This document shows, piece by piece, positions 1 to 62,905 of a stretch of 64,000 nt of DNA. Both the position numbers and the translations under genes were made by a program. How positions within the stretch are numbered: the stretch's first letter is position 1; each line of letters starts with the position of its first letter. The stretch is taken from the NCBI GenBank assembly GCA_038496675.1, contig CM076667.1, positions 17,146,830-17,210,829 of the forward strand. The letters run 5' to 3'. Source of the stretch: Rachycentron canadum. Its lineage: Eukaryota; Chordata; Actinopteri; Carangiformes; Rachycentridae. Under the pieces are notes generated by a model. That model was not told where the DNA came from, did not search any database, and saw only the letters and a program-made list of their open reading frames with translations.

Positions 1-589
1 CTCCCTATTGTTCTTATGTTGTATCCTGTGGTTATACTTTGTCTAGAGCCATATTCATTCTTTAAAATACACTTTATCTGCAATAACTTCATTTGTTGTC
101 AGACAAAAAAAAAAAAAAAAAGCCTCAAGGTTGCTCATAACTCTCATAACTCAGTCTCGTTTTCCCCAACCCTAAAGCTTCTCTGCTCAGTTGTCAAGTG
201 TGCAATTCACCAACGTGTCTTAGGCTCCATTTTTATCTGTCACATTCGTTTGCGGATGATGGCCGCCTATGCTCGGCTCATTAAGAATTCTCCCCCTCCT
301 CCCCCTCCTGCTGCTGCTGGCATGTCTCCTTGAGAGCCGAGAGGCTGCGACTCTGGCTCACGTTTGTCCTTGACTGACACCCCACATCTTTTTCTTCTCA
401 CGAGTTTGCCTTTTATACTTCCTCTGATTTCCTCCACTTCTTTATCATGTCCCACATATTGTTCTTTTCAATTTTTCTGTCATTTTGACCTCATTTCTTC
501 TCCATAAATTGGGCTCTGATTCCCTCCCACGATAGTCTTTTTACTGTTTCTGACCATGTCTTCTCTCTCCTCTCTGTCTCTCTCTGTAG
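1..589 (+). other. dpp6: dpp6 first intron, 3' end
   Basis: No coding signal is visible. The stretch ends in a long pyrimidine tract (about 560-587) and an AG at 588-589, a strong acceptor for exon 2. A poly-A run lies near 104-121. The upstream exon, or alternative first exons as known for mammalian DPP6, must lie outside the window. Confidence 0.8.
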
Positions 590-54343
<53,754 letters not shown>

Positions 54344-55539
54344 CTCGGCCTCGTGGGGCTCCTCCTGTGACCCAAACCCACCCCCAACCATACATACCAT
54401 CTACCGCAACACTGGTTGTCCAAATAGTCCACAATATGCAACTCTCATCTGCTCTTTCCATTCGTTTTGGTTCGCATCCGGACTCCCCCCACCGCATCCG
54501 CATGCTGAACCTGAAACTGCCCTTCCAGCAGACGACGGATCGACTCCTAACATCCATCCTCCTTCCCTCATGTTCTGCCCTGAGTTTGAATCCAAAAAAA
54601 AGGGAGAGAGCCAGAGAGCCGACAAAGACCGATGGCCTGACGTGATGTTTTGGAACATAGCGGTTGATCTAACAGGAAGCAGTCTCTCTCACAGCAGGAT
54701 GGACCAGCTCCTCAAAAGCAGTGGAGAGTAAGCATCAGCTCTCACACAAACTTTCAAGCTGTGAGGAGAAGGAACACCTTATAGCACATAACTCGTGGGC
54801 TTGTATATTGATGAAAATCAGACGCCTGATGAAAAACACTGGTTGGCAGTGTTTCTAAGGGGTGTCTGGAATTGTGTGGATACAGGAAATGTTACTATTT
54901 TTAAAGTTGTGAAGAACTTTCCATGTTGGACTGTGGTTGTCTGTTGTTCTTACAGTATGTAAAATAGCACACAAATGTTCACTCAGCTATTACAGATATA
55001 TTTTCTTTTTGGTATTTATGTTTGCCCTGATGTTGGTTTCATCATGTAGCTTCATCTTATGCATTTCAGTGATGCTGACAGAATTCTCCAACTGGCAAAA
55101 TGTTTGGGAGGAGAAAAAAAAAAACCACCATGGGTTTGTTCATTTTAGACTGTTTGGTTGTGATGCTCTGGTTTTAACAAATGTTGAAGCATTAACTTGT
55201 TTTGGTCACTGTGCCTTACTTTGACAGAAAACATCCTGCTGTGGGACTGCAGTCATGAACTACAAGTCTAATTTTATAGGAATAGTTTAATAATGTGGGG
55301 CATATGCTTATTCACAATTGATACCTGTTACACCCACCAGATAATTTGCTTTGTATAATGGCTGAGACAAAAAAAAAAAGTGGCAACTAGCTTCTCTGAT
55401 GCTAACAATTAGCATGTTATAAATTGTTTTAGCCATTCAAAAATCAAAGTGTAAGAAGTACAAGTTCTGGATAAATGGGGAGTTGAGACCTGACCCTTTT
55501 GGCCTGTAGCATTAACTCCCTGTTGTCTGAGGTGCTTGT

Positions 55540-55715
55540 TGACAGAAATTTCTTACTTTTGAACAGATCCAAGCTAGCTAGTTTTCACCTACATCCAGTC
55601 TCTATGCTAAGCTAAGCTAATGGTCTCCTGGCTGTAATTTAATATTTGACAGAGTATAAATCTTTTCATTTAACGCTCAACAAGAAAGTGAATAAACATA
55701 TTTCCCACTATGTTA
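55540..55715 (+). repeat. Dispersed teleost repeat within dpp6 3' UTR
   Basis: GAACAGATCCAAGCTAGC, CAGTCTCTATGCTAAGC, TAAGCTAATGGTCTCCTGG, AATATTTGACAGAG, TTTAACGCTCAACAAG, AAAGTGAATAAACATATTTC follow the order of a very common percomorph repeat (TATGCTAAGCTAAGCTAACC...AAGAAAGCGAATAAGC). No coding capacity. Confidence 0.75.
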
Positions 55716-56593
55716 AAATAGCTAGTTTTAACGGCTAGTACTTGATTCAGAAACTTGTGAAGTTTCACAGAAAAATAAATGACCATTCTCTGGAAATGGA
55801 CCCAATGCCATCTTTACACCGAGCTAAAATGTACAGAATCTGCATGCATCATTGCTTTAAGATGTTTACGAATGGTAGGTGAAGAAAATGTATAACCAGT
55901 GCAGACACTGCAGTGTTAGTCACTGAAAGTGCTGTCTTACTCTTGGCTTAAATCACTGAATTGTACAAGACTAAAGGCAGGAAAACATTAGGAGTAGTGT
56001 TATACACTGAGAAATTATGCATTTGTATATAAGGGAAAACATGGTGTTAGCTTCAGAGTCATGCAAATACATATTACAAAAGGATGAATTCCTGAGGCAC
56101 AAGTTTAGTTTTCTCTTTTTTTTTTTAATTTATTTTTTTGATTTGAATGGCCATTTGTGTTACGTTTCAGTGCATGTTAAGAAGTTATTTGCAGCACTAT
56201 CCCTGATCAGTTCCACATGGTAATTTTGACATCTTGAATGTTCCTTACTGGATTGCATAAATTACATTTCCAGTAGTATTGTGATTGAGAACCCAGTCTC
56301 GTCAGCTTGATGTGTAAATGTTATTCAAATATCATTTTATTCTAAAAAGAAAAAAGAAACAATATTACCTGAGTGTTATTTGTGCATTAAGCATTTTGGA
56401 AGGTACATTTGACTATTCATTTCCGTTCTCCTGTTGCTGTCCTTGAATTGAGTTGAAAGTGGACTTTATAAATGCCAATGGCAACATCGTACTTTCTTGC
56501 CAGTGGTTGAGGACTTTTTCAAGACGCTCAACTTTGTTATCCAAAGCATAGAAGGAGATCAATGGCAGATTGTGGCATGAAGGTAAATGTTAG

Positions 56594-56599
56594 AATAAA
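56594..56599 (+). promoter_or_regulatory. dpp6: Probable dpp6 polyadenylation signal
   Basis: Canonical AATAAA about 2.25 kb after the stop, with a GT- and T-rich downstream element. The next genes are on the other strand, so this is the best terminal signal for dpp6. Confidence 0.65.
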
Positions 56600-56620
56600 A
56601 AAAAAATAGATATTTTATCA

Positions 56621-57497
56621 GCCTTCAATGTTTCTGAGTGTTTCATTTGATTTTTTTTTTTTTTTTTTTTTGGTCATAAATTTTTGGCCACTGGGAGGCA
56701 GCAGAACATCCTGCTAACCGAATATTAAGTATCACTGTATAAAAGCGTTACAATAGCATGATAGCAATTGCCTTGTTAAAAAGACACACGACTATTAGCG
56801 TTCACTTGGAGCCACATTTCTGTCCACCTGTTGAATCCAAATCCAATATAAACTGTCTTTTCAGCTCCGTTTTAGTTTCCCATGAATCCTGATCGATATT
56901 TTGTTTTTTTCAGCTAGTAACTGCTCAACTATGCTCAGAAAGTTAACTTTACTGGTTGGTTGAGCAGGTTTAAAAACATTTGCTGTGACTGAAAACAGGG
57001 TTCACAAGCCCGAAAACTAAAACAGGTAGTAGGAAAACAATGAAATGATTCACAGAGCTCTGGGATACCAGAGTGAGTCTCTGTCCATTGCTACAAACTA
57101 CCCACATTCACATTATACAGAGTAATACTACTCTAAAATTGGCTCTAAAATCATTATCAACATTAAAATGAAGAATTCAAACAAACTTTTAAGGCAAAAT
57201 GCCTTAAAATGTTACCATTTGCACTGTCAATAACATTAAATATTCCGCTGTAAACCCAGCTACAGCATTCGCAAAGCTTGAGCTGACTTTTTTTTTTTTT
57301 TTCAATCCTGCACTGCATCAGGATTTATGTCACGTGTATAAATATAACCCAATTCCAGTTTTCGGCTTGTTCACTTGCAAATTCAACAAATGGAGAGAGC
57401 AGCAAATGTAAAATCAAACAAGAAGAATTACCTGTAAACATTGACAAGTGACATGACAATCAGCCGCTGACTATGGAAAGCACTCTTCAAACAGACA
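56621..57497. other. Convergent intergenic region between dpp6 and ggh
   Basis: Contains a poly-T run (56,651-56,671) and another near 57,289-57,302. The 3' UTR of ggh must begin here, reading leftward from 57,497, but I found no clean AATAAA on the minus strand; ATGTCACGTG near 57,327 overlaps a CATAAA variant on that strand. No coding sequence. Confidence 0.6.
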
Positions 57498-57616
57498 TCA
57501 GAAAAAATATATTTGCTCAAAGCCACTGTGGCGCCCAGTGTAAACAGGATTGTAGTTGTATATCAGTGCTTTGGTCTCCCCCTCCGTGGATTCAAAGCTG
57601 TGAAAGTTCTTCCTGG
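57498..57616 (-). CDS. ggh: ggh exon 9: C-terminus and stop
   Basis: Encodes residues 282-320 (ARKNFHSFESTEGETKALIY, then NYNPVYTGRHSGFEQIYFF) and the TGA at 57,498-57,500. ARKN.H.F matches the human C-terminal segment. Enters in phase 1. Confidence 0.95.
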
Positions 57617-58915
57617 CTGCAGGGAGAGAAAACAATTTACACATCACAAAGGCTCCATCATGCAGCAACCTTAAGCTAAAGCAATAAAAAATAATGCTAT
57701 GCTGTTCACACCTTCGCTGACAAAGAATTCAGCCATGTAGAAGGTTGTCTTGATCGCTGATGGGGAGTGTGGGATATAAGGCCTTGTCCATTCAAATGCA
57801 TTTTTTTCTGGGTGCCACTGTGTCCCATAGATTGGGAAATCAAACGCTGCCGAGAGGCAAACAAACAGGAAATACAACAGCGCCCTTCAGTGTGCTTGTT
57901 TCTGTTGTTAGTGTGTACAGATAAAGAGATGCTGTATTATACCCACCTTCCACTGTTGACACAAACTCTATGTTTCCATCTGAATTTGTGGAGAGAACTT
58001 TGTAAAACTTCTTCAGTTCTTCATTGGTGTTGTAAGTCTGAAAGAAACAGACATCAGTTACAATTCCACATCCTGTTTTCTCCTTATATATCTTTTTATG
58101 TTGCCAGAAAATTATTTCTGACACATTCAAGGGAGGGAAATTCACTTTGCTCTGTTCATTTGTACTTGATATTCTGTGGCTTATGTATTTCATCTGTTGG
58201 TAACATTGGTGACTGAACCCTTTGTCATCATAACAGTAATGAATGACTTACCAACAATGCCAGACTCCACTTGTGAGAGTTTTCTGTGAGTGGCTCAGAA
58301 GCCAGATCTTTCATGAGTTCAGCTGGAAAGCCCTTAAACATCCGGCTGTCTTCGGTTTCTACAGATAGTAATAATAATCATAATAATTTAAGCAGATACA
58401 CATACACATTTTCAGCAAGATATTTAAAGCAGTTAATGTAAAGAAGGTCCATTTTATGTCCTGTAAACGGTCTTTCTTGAAATTAACAAAATGTTAAAAC
58501 GTATTATTACAGAGAGTGTTAGCATTAAAACTAAGTAAACATGGCATTTTTATTTTTTATGTCTAAATAAATCTTGTTGAGATAAGAAAAAAAGCTACAA
58601 GAAATTAGTTTAGAATTACAGTTTAGAGTCTGATTTAACGTTAAGACTCTGTTTATTATTAAGTTATCCTATGTGCATCTATTAAAATGTAAGACATAGC
58701 TCCTACCATTAGTGAAGTCAAGCGGTAATGACACACCACTTGTATTGGTTCCCGACAATACCGTCTTTCCACTTGTCAAATAGGTCAGCTGCTCAAATCC
58801 AAGACAGGTGCCCCACACAGGAAAATAGTCACCTCTCTGGTTTGCCTGTAACATTAAATATGCAATATACAGCGTAATCCAGCATCAACACATTAAAAAT
58901 TGTAAAAAAAAATGT

Positions 58916-58953
<38 letters not shown>

Positions 58954-60473
58954 CATTTACCTCAATCGCAAGCTCATAAAAGATCTTTGCAGCCCTTTGA
59001 TAGCCTGATGAGATAATGCTGACACCCCCGCCTGGGTAAAGGATGCTGTTAATAAAACACAAACAGGAAGTGAGGTTTTTGATTAATAAAAGCAGGGGGT
59101 AAACAAAATAATAGCAAACCTGATAACGCGACATGTTTATAGCATTCAGTTGTTTTGAGTCAAATCAGCGTGATGTGTTTTTGGATCTGTGTGTTGTCAG
59201 ATTATTGTTTTTGCAATCAATGCACCACTATACATCTTATTTGTGCCTCTGTAAGAAGCCACATGCTGCCTTAAATACTGCTTACACAATTAAGATTTGT
59301 CATACCAGCGTTGTTACATGCTGCTAGTTAATATTTAACTTTGGGATCATGTAGTAACCTCCTATAATAATTGGGATACACAGTGGTTGCTACTGTCTTA
59401 TCAATTGTGTGGGTTATCTGAAGTGTTTTCAAACAATAGTTCTGGGTTTTACAAGATAAAAGACTTCAAGGACAAAGACTAACAGGTTGCTTTGCCAAAC
59501 CTATATCTGTTTAACTAACCTTCCTCCTTTACATAGCATCAAGCTTCCCTGATCTTTTCTATGGGACCATCTGAACCGCCTCACACAAAGTGGATGAGAC
59601 GGTCCCAAACAAGGCTATTTGCTGCTGTTGCATTGGTCATAAACAACGCACTTATGCAACGTGGCAAGAGTGAAAATCCTGGTGACAAATGCCGAACACA
59701 GATTAACTGCTTTGCAGAAAAACAAAGAGAAAATGCAATGTTCGCATTATAGAACTGGCTTTAAAAAAAAACAACAGAACATTATGATTTTCACATAACT
59801 GCATTGCTACATATTAGTGAAAAAAAAGGTTTTGGCACCTCCTTACATTAATTTGTTTACTTTTCTTATTATATAATATAAATAATAATCATATATATAT
59901 ATTTATAATAATAATAATGCCATCATTATTCATTCTGTAATTAACTGTTACAACGATTATAACACATTTACCCATTAATGGAGTTGAACAGTGTTCTGTA
60001 TTCCTCCAGTGTCTGGTTAATCCTGCAGAAATGAAAAGGCAGAGGTTAAAGGTCAAAGCTCCAAAGATCTTCGAAGATGGTAGATAACAACAACAGACTC
60101 ACATGACAGGGACGACCCTGGCTCCTGCTGACTCCAGGAACTTGACATAAGAGGCAGCAATATAAGCTGTTTGATTTGGTTTTGGTGAATAAACTTCTTG
60201 AGCCAGGACACCTGTCGGAGAGAAAAAAAAAAATACAGAAAGTCGTAACTACGACACAGTTTATAGTTTATAACGGGGGGTTTGGTTAGCCCGCAGCTTT
60301 AGAAACTTTGTTATCTTAACTAACATAACATGAACGTAAAACTCACCAATTATGGGTCTGTCATTTCTCTTGGCCGAAGAATAAAACGGCAGACACAAAA
60401 GAGACACGAAAACCAACACCACAATCATTTTTCTCAACGCAAAACACACTGTAGAGCGTCTGAGCGTCGCCAT
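57498..60473 (-). CDS. ggh: ggh, gamma-glutamyl hydrolase (9 exons, complete)
   Basis: Nine exons with GT-AG borders and matching phases join into 320 codons and a stop, close to the 318 residues of human GGH. The enzyme (class I glutamine-amidotransferase fold, peptidase C26) trims poly-gamma-glutamate from folates and antifolates in lysosomes or after secretion. The nucleophile Cys138 sits in PVWGTCLGFEQL; His248 and Glu250 sit in GTQWHPEK; each lies four positions later than in the human precursor. A signal peptide is clear from Met16 (MIVVLVFVSLLCLPFYSSA); Met1 adds 15 residues. The C-terminus (ALIYNYNPVYTG...) matches ALIYQFSPIYTG of human. The gene faces dpp6 tail to tail and lies downstream of the collagen gene on the same strand. 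Confidence 0.96.
57712..57846 (-). CDS. ggh: ggh exon 8: catalytic His/Glu
   Basis: Residues 237-281: AFDFPIYGTQWHPEKNAFEW, then TRPYIPHSPSAIKTTFYMAE and FFVSE. It holds His248 and Glu250. Phase 1 on both sides. Donor GTGTGA, off consensus. Confidence 0.96.
57947..58037 (-). CDS. ggh: ggh exon 7
   Basis: Residues 207-236: TYNTNEELKKFYKVLSTNSD then GNIEFVSTVE. Matches MNEKLKKFFNVLTTNTDGKI of human. Phase 0 in, phase 1 out. Confidence 0.96.
58252..58358 (-). CDS. ggh: ggh exon 6
   Basis: Residues 171-206: ETEDSRMFKGFPAELMKDLA, then SEPLTENSHKWSLALL. Matches SRMFQNFPTELL and HKWSL of human. Residue 171 is completed by the last base of exon 5. Phase 1 in, phase 0 out. Confidence 0.94.
58359..58706 (-). 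other. ggh: ggh intron 5
   Basis: A+T-rich, non-coding. Nothing recognised. Confidence 0.8.
58707..58845 (-). CDS. ggh: ggh exon 5: nucleophile Cys
   Basis: Residues 125-170 plus one base: ANQRGDYFPVWGTCLGFEQL, then TYLTSGKTVLSGTNTSGVSL and PLDFTN. Cys138 (codon at 58,804-58,806) is the catalytic nucleophile. NTS is a sequon. Phase 0 in, phase 1 out. Donor GTAGGA. Confidence 0.97.
58920..58950 (+). repeat. Poly-A tract in ggh intron 4
   Basis: An uninterrupted run of adenines (thymines on the gene strand) just inside the donor of exon 4. Its length in the assembly may be unreliable. Confidence 0.9.
58961..59045 (-). CDS. ggh: ggh exon 4
   Basis: Residues 96-124: GILYPGGGVSIISSGYQRAA then KIFYELAIE. 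GIL(F/Y)PGG and AKIFY are family hallmarks. Phase 2 in, phase 0 out. Donor GTAAAT. Confidence 0.96.
59046..59971 (-). other. ggh: ggh intron 3 (0.9 kb)
   Basis: The longest ggh intron. A+T-rich with an AT-rich microsatellite-like stretch at about 59,866-59,925. No coding signal. Confidence 0.8.
59972..60022 (-). CDS. ggh: ggh exon 3 (51 bases)
   Basis: Residues 79-95: MINQTLEEYRTLFNSIN. Matches LTEKDYEILFKSIN of human; NQT is a sequon. Phase 2 on both sides. Confidence 0.93.
60103..60211 (-). CDS. ggh: ggh exon 2
   Basis: Residues 43-78 plus two bases: GVLAQEVYSPKPNQTAYIAA, then SYVKFLESAGARVVPV. (Y)IAASYVK(Y/F)LESAGARVVPV is nearly invariant between fish and human. Phase 1 in, phase 2 out. 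Confidence 0.97.
60347..60473 (-). CDS. ggh: ggh exon 1: start and signal peptide
   Basis: Residues 1-42 plus one base. The first ATG (60,471-60,473) gives MATLRRSTVCFALRK ahead of the hydrophobic core; a second ATG at codon 16 (60,426-60,428) would begin directly at the signal peptide and has A at -3. The first has C at -3 and G at +4. KRNDRPIIG aligns with KKPIIGI at the start of mature human GGH. Confidence 0.9.
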
Positions 60474-60502
60474 TTGTCTGACGGCTACGTGCTGTTGGCA
60501 AC

Positions 60503-60510
60503 ACTTCCGG
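60503..60510 (-). promoter_or_regulatory. ggh: ETS-type site upstream of ggh
   Basis: CCGGAAGT on the minus strand, 30 bases upstream of the first ATG, in a locally G+C-richer stretch. Such sites are common in TATA-less promoters of housekeeping genes and often lie near the transcription start. The promoter role is inferred. Confidence 0.45.
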
Positions 60511-60978
60511 GATAGCTTCTTCAGAATAAAAGCATCACACTTGACCTCAGCGTGACCTCGTTTAACGGCTTTTCATTTTTCATGTATGAACGCATTTTGC
60601 ATTACATGTAGCATTATTTGTGGTGATGAAATGTCCAATTACTCTTTAAAAAGGTGCCATCTTCATCAAATGAGGAAATTACCTGGACTCTGATCCCCCA
60701 CGATGAACCCCAATGGAAATTAGTGTCCGTCAGGTCAAAACAGAAATCTAATCTGTATTTTAACGACATGTAACACTTCGGGATTGAGACAGATGTGAAC
60801 TTGAATATGATATTTTCTATTATGCTCTTTTTAAACACTCTATGGTTTAATTTACTTTTATTTTGAAGTCTACACCCGAAATCGGAAGTTGAAATATTTT
60901 TAGGATTTTCAAAAAAAATATCTGAAACATTAACGGAACAAATTACAATTGAGAAATGTAATTAAACGCTGAAATACT

Positions 60979-61010
<32 letters not shown>

Positions 61011-61319
61011 TAGTCCTGTTAAAATGTTGTGATTCTCCTAGGTAGAAATAGATCTTTGGACAAATTTGTTATCTTATAGCTATTCAGTATTTGACATGAA
61101 AAACAGAACAAAAACTAACAGACAGCATTTAATGTAAAGCATCCTTTTTTTCTCCACCCAAAAACCTAAACGTTTGCAATTAGTGTGATGATCTTATCTG
61201 CCTGAATGAACGAATTAAGGACATTGAAATTTCTCTGTCTTTAATAATGCCAATGCAGAGAGAAAGAATTAATTATCGCAATGAGAATGAAACAAGAGCA
61301 GGTTATGAAAAGAAAAACC
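60511..61319. other. Intergenic region between ggh and the collagen gene
   Basis: A+T-rich. It holds a poly-A run at 60,984-61,010. Apart from the ggh promoter side nothing is recognised. Confidence 0.65.
60984..61010 (+). repeat. Poly-A tract
   Basis: Twenty-seven adenines in a row in the intergenic region. Confidence 0.9.
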
Positions 61320-61325
61320 TTTATT
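61320..61325 (-). promoter_or_regulatory. col15a1: Candidate collagen polyadenylation signal
   Basis: AATAAA on the minus strand, about 1.38 kb after the collagen stop. Another AATAAA at 62,363-62,368 would give a short 3' UTR of about 0.34 kb. Which is used cannot be read from the sequence. Confidence 0.5.
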
Positions 61326-62703
61326 CAACAATGCACCAATATTTATACAAAAACATGTGCTCACTTTTGCCCATGACTTTTTTTTTTTTTTTTTTTTTTA
61401 TGAATTGCTTTTTCAACATGAAAATATTGTGTACGTTTCAATTGGTGTGCCTAGATTAGGTGGAATTTTGTGTTGGCTTGTCCTGATTGTCTAGAAATCT
61501 AACAAAAAAAAAAATGTATAAAAAATAACGAAGGCAAAAAAAGTGAGACGAAACATTTTACATACAACGAACGATAAATTACATTCTTAAATTTAACGAT
61601 TTGATTTCATGTTATGTGCTGTGACGGTATAAATAAATCATGGAATTTAAATTAAATAGCCTAGTTAGAGAAAGAGCTGCTAAGGTGAGATCACCAAGGT
61701 TTATGAAAAGCTACAACACAAACAACACATTCAAGGATGAAAATGCTGAACTGAAAAATATTTTAAAAACAAAAGTACAGTGCATCAAAAATTACTTTGG
61801 AGGCGACACTGGTTGTCCTGCTGTTAGACAAGGGACAATGCAAGTTCTGGAAAGTTCTTGGCCTTTGATCTTAATATTGAGTAAACTTCTCCTGAAATTC
61901 ATAAAAATTATTAAAAAAAAACAAACAAAAAAAAACAAAAAAAAAAACTACCAAGACAACTTGTAAACAAAACAATGCAAGTAGCCTTTTACACTTCCAT
62001 TACAAGTCTCTAGCTTTGAATAATAATGAAAAGACAATCGTGAAAAAGAGACGTCTTATCCTCAACACACCTGGGTGACCATGTGAAGTAATTTGTTTTG
62101 ACTTGAATGTATCTTTTTACAATTGAGGCCATTTTTAAAGGTTAAAGGTTAAAATTAAACAATCTCACTCACTTTGAGAGGATTGTATTATCTCCATGTG
62201 ACTATTGCAAAGAAGACTGGCTGCCTCCATTAGGCTTTGTTTTGTATTTTACATTATGTGCCACAATGTTGGAGTTGATGTGAAATCTATCATATTGCTC
62301 TACAGCACAAAGGGACATTTCCTTTAGGGTGCAAAATTTGCTTTGTAAGCAATCCATAATGATTTATTTTCCACAGCCTAGCATCAATTTCACTTTACCT
62401 TTCCATACTATAGCTTTCCTGTTGGCAAGAGTTTGTTACTGCCTCTCAACCATCTTGTCACCCCTCAGAGAGAACACAAAGAAGGGGAAAATATGTATCA
62501 ATATCCACTTGAGGTGTAAAATGTGGTCCTCTGCTTTAAAAAAAAAAAAAAAAAAAAACAAAACGCTACACATAGCCCCAACGATGTGCTGAAAATTACG
62601 TTCTTTTTCGAAGAAAGAAATCTTTTCCCCGAGTATTTAACATACGGTGGCAAGGATGGGCTCTTTGGTGGAGTGGTATGGGGTGCAGGAGGCTGGAGGG
62701 GCT
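61320..62703 (-). other. col15a1: Putative 3' UTR of the collagen gene
   Basis: Non-coding stretch after the TAA. It holds a poly-T run on the plus strand at 61,378-61,399, A-rich runs at 61,912-61,948 and a 20-base poly-A at 62,539-62,558. The end is inferred from the hexamer at 61,320. Confidence 0.5.
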
Positions 62704-62905
62704 TTAAGGGTTTTTGTGAGTCTCAATGCAAAGGACGATGTACTCATTGGAACAGCTTCGTGTCTGCTGGCCCAGGAGCAGACCCAAGGTCAGGCTGGAT
62801 GACTGGCCCATGACGGACATGTGGTCCGCTCGCCACGTCTCGCAGTGTTTGTCCAGCACTCGGAAACCCCTGTTGCTGGAGCCGTGCCAGATGCTCTTCT
62901 GAGGC
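62704..62905 (-). CDS. col15a1: Collagen last exon: endostatin C-terminal half
   Basis: Sixty-six codons and TAA: PQKSIWHGSSNRGFRVLDKH, CETWRADHMSVMGQSSSLTL, GLLLGQQTRSCSNEYIVLCI and ETHKNP. It carries three of the four conserved cysteines. The tail after CIE is short compared with ENSFMT... of mammals. The exon 5' base completes the Trp of PFW. Confidence 0.95.

Larger units (their letters stand above)
54344..56620 (+). other. dpp6: dpp6 3' UTR (about 2.3 kb)
   Basis: Non-coding stretch after the stop. AATAAA hexamers occur at 55,774-55,779 and 56,594-56,599. The second is followed by a GT/T-rich segment from about 56,625, a good polyadenylation context, so I place the end near 56,620. A dispersed teleost repeat lies inside at 55,540-55,715. 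The exact end is inferred. Confidence 0.65.
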
